From assembly GCA_947623455.1 (NCBI GenBank), contig OX392529.1, forward strand, positions 4,092,001 through 4,156,000: a DNA stretch of 64,000 nt, in the 5' to 3' direction. The notes under the pieces are model-generated. The model was not told where the DNA came from, ran no database searches, and saw only the letters and a list, made by a program, of their open reading frames with translations. Shown here one piece after another: positions 34,601 through 46,600 of the stretch (positions within the stretch are counted from its first letter, which is position 1; each line of letters opens with the position of its first letter). The DNA comes from Mimachlamys varia. Taxonomy: Eukaryota > Mollusca > Bivalvia > Pectinida > Pectinidae. The translations under genes and the position numbers were made by a program.

Positions 34601-37600
34601 CGAGGTCACACCTGCCTGTCCCTAGAGAACAACCAAAGGTAAAGTCTTGATTCTGTCCCCGGGGTCACACCTGTCTGTCCCTAGAGGAGAACCAGAGGTA
34701 AAGTCTTTATTCTGTCCCCGGGGTCACACCTGTCTGTCCCTAGAGAACAACCAAAGGTAAAGTCTTTATTCTGTCCCCGAGGTCACACCTGTCTGTCCCT
34801 AGAGAACAACCAAAGGTAAAGTCTTGATTCTGTCCCCGAGGTCACACCTGTCTGTCCCTAGAGGAGAACAACCAAAGGTAAAGTCTTTATTCTGTCCCCG
34901 AGGTCACACCTGTCTGTCCCTAGAGAACAACCAAAGGTGAAGTCTTTATTCTGTCCCCGAGGTCACACCTGTCTGTCCCTAGAGGAGAACAACCACAGGT
35001 AAAGTCTTTATTCTGTCCCCGAGGTCACATCTGTCTGTCCCTAGAGAACAACCAAAGGTAAAGTCTTTATTCTGTCCCCGGGGTCACACCTGTCTGTCCT
35101 TAGTGGAGAACAACCAAAGGTATTGGAAAACAACCACATATTGCACATAAACCTCATCTGCAGCTGGTGTGAACAACAGCAGTTTCTTTTTGGTGAATAG
35201 TACCATATTGATTTGCTTAAAAAATGAAAAACTGAAAAAAATAACATTCTAGATATCCTATTGCAACTTTTGTCCATTTGAGGATTTTTGATATTTCTCT
35301 GTATATTAAAATGTAATAAATTATATTATTGTGTTTTACCAGGTCTAATGAATCCGATATAGAGGAGAACACCAAAGAATTGCCCCCCTCAACGTTAGAA
35401 GTTGGTGATAGTGAAATGGCTACAAAAGTTTATGAAGATGGACATAAGAACGACAAACAAAGTCATGGAGAAACCGTACATCACTCTGAGAAATCTGTAG
35501 TGACAAGGTAGGTCAGGTTTGGACTATGATTAGTTGTGAGGTTTCTCAGTAACAATCTAGACTGTGATTGGTTGTGAGGTGTCTGTAGTAACAATCTAGA
35601 CTGTGATTGGTTGTGAGGTTTCTTAGTATCAATCTAGACTTTGATTGGTTGTGAGGTTTCTCAGTAACAATCTAGACTGTGATTGGTTGTGAGGTTTCTT
35701 GGTAACAATCTAGACTGTGATTGGTTGTGAGGTTTCTAAGTAACAATCTAGACTGTGATTGGTTGTGAGGTTTCTTAGTAACAATCTAGACTGTGATTGG
35801 TTGTGAGGTTTCTTAGAAACAATCTAGACTGTGATTGGTTGTGAGGTTTCTTAGTAACAATCTAGACTGTGATTGGTTGTGAGGTTTCTTGGTAACAATC
35901 TAGACTGTGATTGGTTGGGAGGTTTCTTAGTAACAATCTAGACTGTGATTGATTGTTAGGTTTCTAATTAACAATCTAGACTGTGATTGGTTCTGAGGTT
36001 TCTAAGTAACAACCTAGACTGTGATTGGTTGTGAGGTTTCTGTAGTAACAATCTAGACTGTGATTGGTTGTGAGGTTTATTAGTAACAATCTAGACTGTG
36101 ATTGGTTGTGAGGTTTCTAAGTAACAATCTAGACTGTGATTGGTTGTGAGGTTTCCGTAGTAACAATCTAGACTGTGATTGGTTGTGAGGTTTCTTGGTA
36201 ACAATCTAGACTGTGATTGGTTGTGAGGTTTCTTGGTAACAATCTAGACTGTGATTGGTTGTGAGGTTTCTTGGTAACAATCTAGACTGTGATTGGTTGT
36301 GAGGTTTCTTAGTAACAATCTAGACTGTGATTGGTTGAGAGGTTTCTTGGTAATAATCTAGACTTTGATTGGTTGTGAGGTTTTGTTATTACCTAAGTAA
36401 GCCCCAGTGAAGTAGAAGACATTATATATAATGAGTGTTGTGTTTGTTATTACAGTGATGACCAGACCTCAGTAAGCCCCAGTGGTGTAGAAGACATTGT
36501 ATATAATGAGTGTTGTGTTTGTTATTACAGTGATGACCAGACCTCAGTAAGCCCCAGTGGTGTAGAAGACATTGTATATAATAAGTGTTGTGTTTGTTAT
36601 TACAGTGATGACCAGACCTAAGTAAGCCCCACTGAAGTAGAAGACATTGTATATAATGAGTGTTGTGTTTGTCATTACAGGGATGACCAGACCTCAGTAA
36701 GCCCCACTGAAGTAGAAGACATTGTATATAATAAGTGTTGTGTTTGTTATTACAGTGATGACCAGACCTCAGTAAGCCCCACTGAAGTAGAAGACATTGT
36801 ATATAATAAGTGTTGTGTTTGTTATTACAGTGATGACCAGACCTCAGTAAGCCCCAGTGGTGTAGAAGACATTGTATATAATGAGTGTTGTGTTTGTTAT
36901 TACAGTGATGACCAGACCTCAGTAAGCCCCAGTGGTGTAGAAGACATTGTATATAATGAGTGTTGTGTTTGTTATTACAGTGATGACCAGACCTCAGTAA
37001 GCCCCAGTGGTGTAGAAGACATTGTATATAATGAGTGTTGTGTTTGTTATTACAGTGATGACCAGACCTCAGTAAGCCCCAGTGGTGTAGAAGACATTGT
37101 ATATAATAAGTGTTGTGTTTGTTATTACAGTGATGACCAGACCTAAGTAAGCCCCACTGAAGTAGAAGACATTGTATATAATAAGTGTTGTGTTTGTTAT
37201 TACAGTGATGACCAGACCTAAGTAAGCCCCACTGAAGTAGAAGACATTGTATATAATAAGTGTTGTGTTTGTTATTACAGTGATGACCAGACTTCAGTTA
37301 GCCCCAGTGAAGTAGAAGACGTAGCATTGTTTACTGTCCTGTCAGTCACCCAGACCTTAGAGGACACACCAGCCAGTCACGTCCCAGAAACCCCTGGTTC
37401 AGAGTTTGTGGACTCGAGTACAGGTGTCGAGAGTGTGGTAAGATTTTGTACTTGATGTTGATTAAAATAACTGTTATAAAGAATGATTCTGGTAAAGAAC
37501 TTACTGTATAGTATAGATTAATATAAGTGTGGTTGGTATTTGATAGTTGATTATTGCTGAAAATGAGGTCAGTGTCCAATCAGTGATAATATTGTCTGAC

Positions 37601-40600
37601 AATCAGTGATAATATTGTCAGACATTCGGTGATAATATTGTCTGACAATCAGTGATAATATTGTCAGACATTCGGTGATAATATTGTCTGACAATCCGTG
37701 ATAATATTGGCCAACAATTGTCGGTAATATTTTATGACAATCGTTGATGATATTGTATGACCATCATTGATGATTTTGTCTGACAATTAGTGATAATATT
37801 GCCTGACAATCAGTGATAATATTGTCAGACATTCGTTGATGATTTTGTCTGACAATCAGTGATAATATTGTCAGACATTCGTTGATGATTTTGTCTGACA
37901 ATCAGTGATAATATTGCCTGACAATCACTGATAATATTGTCTGACAATTGGTGATGATATTGTCAGACATTCGTTGATGATTTTGTCTGACAATCAGTGA
38001 TAATATTGCCTGACAATCAGTGATAATATTGTCAGACAATTGGTGATAATATTGTCAGACATTCGTTGATTTTGTCTGACAATCAGTGATAATATTGTCT
38101 GACAATCAGTGATAATATTGTCTGACAATCAGTGATAATATTGTCTGACATTCAGTGATAATATTGTCTGACAATCAGTGATAATATTGTCAGACAATTG
38201 GTGATAATATTGTCAGACATTCGTTGATTTTGTCTGACAATCAGTGATAATATTGTCTGACAATCAGTGATAATATTGTCTGACAATCAGTGATAATATT
38301 GTCTGACAATCAGTGATAATATTGTCTGACAATCAGTGATAATATTGTCTGACAATCAGTGATAATATTGCCCGACAATCAGTGATAATATTGCCCGACA
38401 ATCAGTGATAATATTGACTGACAATCGGTGGTAAAATTGTCTGACAATGAGGCCGTTTTATTTCTAGGACACAAACAAGTCTGATGAGAGGACAGACCCT
38501 GAACCAGTTCCTGTTGACCCAGAGTTTCAGACATTCACCGAATTCTTCGAGCAGAACAAGCAGGCTGAAGAGGAGAAGAAGAAACAAAGCAGTATGTTGG
38601 ATTTATAGTTCCTCGCCTTACAGTGTTATTCCTTTCATCACATTGTAGTGAATCTTTAAGCATTGCTGATTATCTCCTCGCAAGCTTTTTAAGTTCTCAC
38701 AACTTAATTTTGATAAATACTATTTAAGCACTTAACATCTGGTTAACACAGAGCTGACTGACATGCCAGGGACAGATGTCCTCCAGATGAAGCAGCAGAA
38801 GCGAGTGGTCAATGTAGCGTCACGGGAGTGTGGGGCCAAGGTCATCTCCAGTAACCCTGAGGCGGAGAACGTCGGGGGCGTGCTTACCTCCAACAAGGAC
38901 GACTACATGATCAACCCCTGCAAAGCGGCAAAAAAATGGTGGGTCCTTCTGGTATAACAATACAGAAAACCACACAATTTTATCTGTGTGTATAGTAATG
39001 GTCCCACACATATATTTTATATATATATATATACACAGAAATTTTACAGTGTTTTTAAGTAAATTTGCCAATCGCATGTGACCTGCAGGTTTGTAATAAA
39101 GTGTTGTATGACCTTTGTAAGGTATTAGATTTATATTAGATATTGTCATGTTACAGGTTTGTGATAGAGCTGTGTGAACCTGCTCGTGTCAAGTCCCTGG
39201 AGGTGGCCAGCTTTGAACTGTTCTCATCACAGCCATCCACATTTCGTGTTCATTTCAGTGAAGTGTGAGTAAAACAGGGTTTGATCAACTAATTAAGTAT
39301 TTTCAGGAAGTATTTCGGTTTTCTTTATCTGGTAAAGTAGACGCAGTGGCCATGTGGTTAAGTGTCTGACATTCTGTTACTACTAGTCCTCTGACCCTGG
39401 GTTGTGATGGCCATGTTGTTAAGGTGTCTGACATTCTGTTACCTCTAGCCCTCCATCCCTGGGTCGTGTGGCCATGTTGTTAAGGTGTCTGACATTCTGT
39501 AACTACGAGCCTTCCACCCCTGGGTCATGGTTGCCAAGTGGCTAATCAAGGTGTCTGAATTTCTGCTATCACTAGCCTTCCACCCCTGGGTCGTGGTTGT
39601 CAAGTGGTTAAGGTGTCTGACATTCTGTTACTACTAGCCCTCCACCCCTGAGTCGTGGTGGCCAAGTGGTTAAGGTGTCTGACATTCTGTTACCTCTAGC
39701 CCTCCATCCCTGGGTCGTGTGGCCAAGTGGCTAAGGTGTCTGAATTTCTGCTATCACTAGCCTTCCACCCCTGAGTCTTGGTGGCCAAGTGGTTAAGGTG
39801 TCTGACATTCTGTTACTACTAGCCCTCCACCCCTGAGTCTTGGTTGCCAAGTGGTTAAGGTGTCTGACATTCTGTTACTACTAGCCCTCCACCACTGGGT
39901 TGTGGTGGTCAAGTGGCTAAGGTGTCTGAAATTCTGCTATCACTAGCCCTCCACCCCTGGGTCATGGTTGCCAAGTGGTTAAGGTGTCTGACATTCTGTT
40001 ACTACGAGCCCTCCACCCCTGGGTCATGGTTGCCAAGTGGTTAAGGTGTCTGACATTCTGTTACTACGAGCCCTCCACCCCTGAGTCTTGGTTGCCAAGT
40101 GGTTAAGGTGTCTGACATTTTGTTACTACTAGCCCTCCACCCCTAGGTTGTGGTGGTCAAGTGGTTAAGGTGTCTGATATTCTGTTACTACTAGCCCTCC
40201 ACCCCTGGGTCGTGTGATTTCAAACACAAACTACCAAACCAAATCATCAGGGAAACCCATACGCTTTACACAATAATGTCGTTACAGAAGCCCAATATAT
40301 ATACTGTGACTGAGACATGAGCACCAGTGATCCTGTATCTTACATGCTGGTGGATTGTAGGTACCCTACCAAGGACTGGCAGATGATGGAACCATTTAGT
40401 GCCAAAGAAGCTCGAGCGATACAGACTTTTACCGTACCAGATGACTTCAACGACTACATCAAGTTTGTCCGGGTAGAAATGTTGGACCACTTTGGGGAGG
40501 AGCATTTCTGTCCTCTAACTATATTTAGGTGAGTGTACAACACACTGTAAATGACATCAGCTGTTGATAGAAAGTTGATGAAAACAGACTTTTCCTCACA

Positions 40601-43600
40601 CCAGAGGCAACCTGATAAACAAATCTGGGGTACATAAACTGTTGGTATTGTCTGTCAAAGTTCACTTTTTATGAAAAAATTTATATCAAATGGTGTCCAA
40701 AAAATGTACAGATGAAATATATGTTTCTTTAAAAACAAAATGTATGTAGGTTTGTTAAATTGTTCGTATTTCTACAGGGTTTTAGGGGTACTGGTGGAGT
40801 ATGATGCCTACATGGGACAACAGATTGATGACACAGCTTCAGAAATAGACTCAGGTAACACATGTCCCCACTCCATCTTACACCTGTCCTTAATCTCCAA
40901 CATGTAGACTCCTGCTAATGACGGACACCTGTCCTTAATCTCCAACCTGTAGACTCCTGCTAATGATGGACACCTGTCCTTAATCTCCAGTCTGTAGACT
41001 CCTGCTAATGACGGACACCTGTCCTTAATCTCCAACCTGTAGACTCCTGCTAATGATGGACACCTGTCCTTAATCTCCAACCTGTAGACTCCTGCTAATG
41101 ATGGACACCTGTCCTTAATCTCCAGTCTGTAGACTCCTGCTAATGACGGACACCTGTCCTTAATCTCCAACCTGTAGACTCCTGCTAATGATGGACACCT
41201 GTCCTTAATCTCCAGTCTGTAGACTCCTGCTAATGACGGACACCTGTCCTTAATCTCCAGTCTGTAGACTCCTGCTAATGATGGACACCTGTCCTTAATC
41301 TCCAACATGTAGACTCCTGCTAATGACGGACACCTGTCCTTAATCTCCAACCTGTAGACTCCTGCTAATGATGGACACCTGTCCTTAATCTCCAACATGT
41401 AGACTCCTGCTAATGACGGACACCTGTCCGTAATCTCCAACCTGTAGACTCCTGCTTATGACGGACACCTGTCCTTAATCTCCAACCTGTAGACTCCTGC
41501 TAATGATGGACACCTGTCCTTAATCTCCAGTCTGTAGACTCCTGCTAATGATGGACACCTGTCCTTAATCTCCAACATGTAGACTCCTGCTTATGACGGA
41601 CGCCTGTCCTTAATCTCCAACCTGTAGACTCCTGCTAATGACGGACGCCTGTCCTTAATCTCCAACATGTAGACTCCTGCTAATGATGGACACCTGTCCT
41701 TAATCTCCAGTCTGTAGACTCTGCTAATGATGGACGCCTGTCCTTAATCTCCAACCTGTAGACTCCTGCTAATGATGGACACCTGTCCTTAATCTCCAGT
41801 CTGTAGACTCCTGCTAATGACGGACACCTGTCCTTAATCTCCAGTCTGTAGACTCCTGCTAATAATGGACACCTGTCCTTAATCTCCAACCTGTAGACTC
41901 CTGCTAATGACGGACACCTGTCCTTAATCTCCAGTCTGTAGACTCCTGCTAATGACGGACACCTGTCCTTAATCTCCAACCTGTAGACTCCTGCTAATGA
42001 CGGACACCTGTCCTTAATCTCCAGTCTGTAGACTCCTGCTAATGATGGACACCTGTCCTTAATCTCCAACCTGTAGACTCCTGCTAATGACGGACACCTG
42101 TCCTTAATCTCCAGTCTGTAGACTCCTGCTAATGACGGACACCTGTCCTTAATCTCCAACATGTAGACTCCTGCTAATAATGGACACCTGTCCTTAATCT
42201 CCAGTCTGTAGACTCCTGCTAATGACGGACACCTGTCCTTAATCTCCATGTAGACTCCTGCTAATGACGGACACCTGTCCTTAATCTCCAACCTGTAGAC
42301 TCCTGCTAATGATGGACACCTGTCCTTAATCTCCAACCTGTAGTCTCCTGCTAATGGTGGACACCTGTCCTTAATCTCCAATATCACTACCAGAACTCTC
42401 AGTTCATGTGTAGTGAAGTTTTAATATGTGATTTAACACTTACCTCCCCATACGATACGTTTTGCAGTATGATGGTTACAATATATTATATCATATTTCT
42501 GTTACAAAACTCCATCAACAAGTTTTTGTATATCAAGGGCAGCAATCGTACATTTATTTTTTTACCTCATGATTTGATATATGTGCCACAGGATGATGCT
42601 GAAAATACAATACATACCACAATACAGTTATGTAATGTAACTATTAACATGTCTGTGATTCAATACATACCACAATACAGTTATGTAACGTAACTATTAA
42701 CATGTCTGTGATTCAATACATACCACAATACAGTTATGTAATGTAACTATTAACATGTCTGTGATTCAATACATACCACAATACAGTTATGTAATGTAAC
42801 TATTAACATGTCTGTGATTCAATACATACCACAATACAGTTATGTAATGTAACTATTAACATGTGTGTGATTCAATACATACCACAATACAGTTATGTAA
42901 TGTAACTATTAACATGTCTGTGATTCAATACATACCACCATACAGTTATGTAAATTAATGTAACTATTAACATGTCTGTGATTCAATACATACCACAATA
43001 CAGTTATGTAATGTAACTATTAACATGTGTGTGATTCAATACATACCACAATACAGTTATGTAATGTAACTATTAACATGTGTGTGATTCAATACATACC
43101 ACAATACAGTTATGTAATGTAACTATTAACGTGTGTGTGATTCAATACATACCACAATACAGCTATCTGTGTAGCGTAACTATTACCCTGGTAACATGTC
43201 TGATTCTCCTACTGCAGCTATGGTCGGTGATTTAGAAGATCTGATTGGTGACTCAGACGGGCCGAAGAATCTCTTCGCCAGTGCGACAGGTAACGTGTAT
43301 TCATAGTCCCACTTCAGAGGCTGGTGTCTTACAATACTCAAGTTTATATCAGTCTTTGTCTGTGGTCAGATTCACTTCTGAGCTTATTTCAAAATCAGAA
43401 AGATCAGAAGATCATATTTGTTTAGATTGTCCATAGCTTTACATTAATATGATACTGTTAATTAAATGTTAAGGTCAAAGGCATTGTTATGGGAATCAAA
43501 ACAGGCATACTGTTTATGGTGGGTTACTTATGTAATCAGGCATACTGTTTATGGTGGGTTACTTATGTAATCAGGCATACTGTTTATGGTGGGTTACTTA

Positions 43601-46600
43601 TGTAATCAGGCATACTGTTTATGGTGGGTTACTTGTGTACACAGGCATACTGTTTATGGTGGGTTACTTGTGTACTCAGGCATACTGTTTATGGTGGGTT
43701 ACTTATGTAATCGGGCATACTGTTTATGGTGGGTTACTTGTGTACTCAGGCATACTGTTTATGGTGGGTTACTTGTGTACTCAGGCATACTGTTTATGGT
43801 GGGTTACTTATGTAATCAGGCATACTGTTTATGGTGGGTTACCTATGTAATCAGGCATACTGTTTATGGTGGGTTACTTGTGTAATCAGGCATACTGTTT
43901 ATGGTGGGTTACTTATGTAATCAGGCATACTGTTTATGGTGGGTTACCTATGTAATCAGGCATACTGTTTATGGTGGGTTACGTATGTAATCAGGCATAC
44001 TGTTTATGGTGGGTTACCTAAGTAATCAGGCATACTGTTTATGGTGGGTTACCTATGTAATCAGGCATACTGTTTATGATGGGTTACTTGGGTACTCAGG
44101 CATACTGTTTATGGTGGGTTACCTAAGTAATCAGGCATACTGTTTATGGTGGGTTACCTATGTAATCGGGCATACTGTTTATGGTGGGTTACGTATGTAA
44201 TCAGGCATACTGTTTATGGTGGGTTACCTAAGTAATCAGGCATACTGTTTATGGTGGGTTACTTGGGTACTCAGGCATACTGTTTATGGTGGGTTACCTA
44301 AGTAATCAGGCATACTGTTTATGGTGGGTTACTTGTGTTATCAGGCATACTGTTTATGGTGGGTTACCTATGTAATCAGGCATACTGTTTATGGTGGGTT
44401 ACTTGTGTACACAGGCATACTGTTTATGGTGGGTTACCTATGTAATCAGGCATACTGTTTATGGTGGGTTACTTGTGTACTCAGGCATACTGTTTATGGT
44501 GGGTTACTTATGTAATCAGGCATACTGTTTATGGTGGGTTACCTATGTAATCAGGCATACTGTTTATGGTGGGTTACTTGTGTACTCAGGCATACTGTTT
44601 ATGGTGGGTTACCTAAGTAATCAGGCATGCTGTTTATGGTGGGTTACTTTTGTAATCAGGCATACTGTTTATGGTGGGTTACCTATGTAATCAGGCATAC
44701 TGTTTATGGTGGGTTACTTGGGTACTCAGGCATACTGTTTATGGTGGGTTACCTAAGTAATCAGGCATACTGTTTATGGTGGGTTACCTATGTAATCAGG
44801 CATACTGTTTATGGTGGGTTACCTAAGTAATCAGGCATACTGTTTATGATGGGTTACCTATGTAATCAGGCATACTGTTTATGGTGGGTTACCTAAGTAA
44901 TCAGGCATACTGTTTATGGTGGGTTACCTATGTAATCAGGCATACTGTTTATGGTGGGTTACCTAAGTAATCAGGCATACTGTTTATGGTGGGTTACTTG
45001 TGTAATCAGGCATACTGTTTATGGTGGGTTACCTATGTAATCAGGCATACTGTTTATGGTGGGTTACCTATGTAATCAGGCATACTGTTTATGGTGGGTT
45101 ACTTGTGTCATCAGGCATACTGTTTATGGTGGGTTACCTAAGTAATCAGGCATACTGTTTATGGTGGGTTACCTATGTAATCAGGCATACTGTTTATGGT
45201 GGGTTACCTATGTAATCAGGCATACTGTTTATGGTGGGTTACCTATGTAATCAGGCATACTGTTTATGGTGGGTTACCTATGTAATCAGGCATACTGTTT
45301 ATGGTGGGTTACCTATGTAATCAGGCATACTGTTTATGGTGGGTTACCTAAGTAATCAGGCATACTGTTTATGGTGGGTTACCTATGTAATCGGGCATAC
45401 TGTTTATGGTGGGTTACCTATGTAATCAGGCATACTGTTTATGGTGGGTTACTTAAGTAATCAGGCATACTGTTTATGGTGGGTTACTTGGGTACTCAGG
45501 CATACTGTTTATGGTGGGTTACCTAAGTAATCAGGCATACTGTTTATGGTGGGTTACTTGTGTTATCAGGCATACTGTTTATGGTGGGTTACCTATGTAA
45601 TCAGGCATACTGTTTATGGTGGGTTACTTGTGTACACAGGCATACTGTTTATGGTGGGTTACCTATGTAATCAGGCATACTGTTTATGGTGGGTTACTTG
45701 TGTACTCAGGCATACTGTTTATGGTGGGTTACTTATGTAATCAGGCATACTGTTTATGGTGGGTTACCTATGTAATCAAGCATACTGTTTATGGTGGGTT
45801 ACTTGTGTACTCAGGCATACTGTTTATGGTGGGTTACCTAAGTAATCAGGCATACTGTTTATGGTGGGTTACCTATGTAATCAGGCATACTGTTTATGGT
45901 GGGTTACTTGGGTACTCAGGCATACTGTTTATGGTGGGTTACCTAAGTAATCAGGCATACTGTTTATGGTGGGTTACCTATGTAATCAGGCATACTGTTT
46001 ATGGTGGGTTACCTAAGTAATCAGGCATACTGTTTATGATGGGTTACCTATGTAATCAGGCATACTGTTTATGGTGGGTTACCTAAGTAATCAGGCATAC
46101 TGTTTATGGTGGGTTACCTATGTAATCAGGCATACTGTTTATGGTGGGTTACCTAAGTAATCAGGCATACTGTTTATGGTGGGTTACTTGTGTAATCAGG
46201 CATACTGTTTATGGTGGGTTACCTATGTAATCAGGCATACTGTTTATGGTGGGTTACCTATGTAATCAGGCATACTGTTTATGGTGGGTTACTTGTGTCA
46301 TCAGGCATACTGTTTATGGTGGGTTACCTAAGTAATCAGGCATACTGTTTATGGTGGGTTACCTATGTAATCAGGCATACTGTTTATGGTGGGTTACCTA
46401 AGTAATCAGGCATACTGTTTATGGTGGGTTACCTATGTAATCAGGCATACTGTTTATGGTGGGTTACCTATGTAATCAGGCATACTGTTTATGGTGGGTT
46501 ACCTATGTAATCAGGCATACTGTTTATGGTGGGTTACCTATGTAATCAGGCATACTGTTTATGGTGGGTTACCTAAGTAATCAGGCATACTGTTTATGGT

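Noticed and set aside
38820..39149. 109-codon minus-strand ORF
   Set aside because: Shadow of SUCO exon 8 and adjoining intron; the plus strand carries the conserved SUN-like domain.
40808..42387. 210- and 235-codon minus-strand ORFs with RLEIKDRCPSLAGVY repeats
   Set aside because: 45-bp tandem repeat within SUCO intron 11; open by arithmetic, no gene signals.
42585..43217. Exon 12 acceptor as a junction-derived array
   Set aside because: The 53-bp unit has ACAG-TTATG, only faintly like GCAG|CTATGG; too weak to count with the six clear cases.
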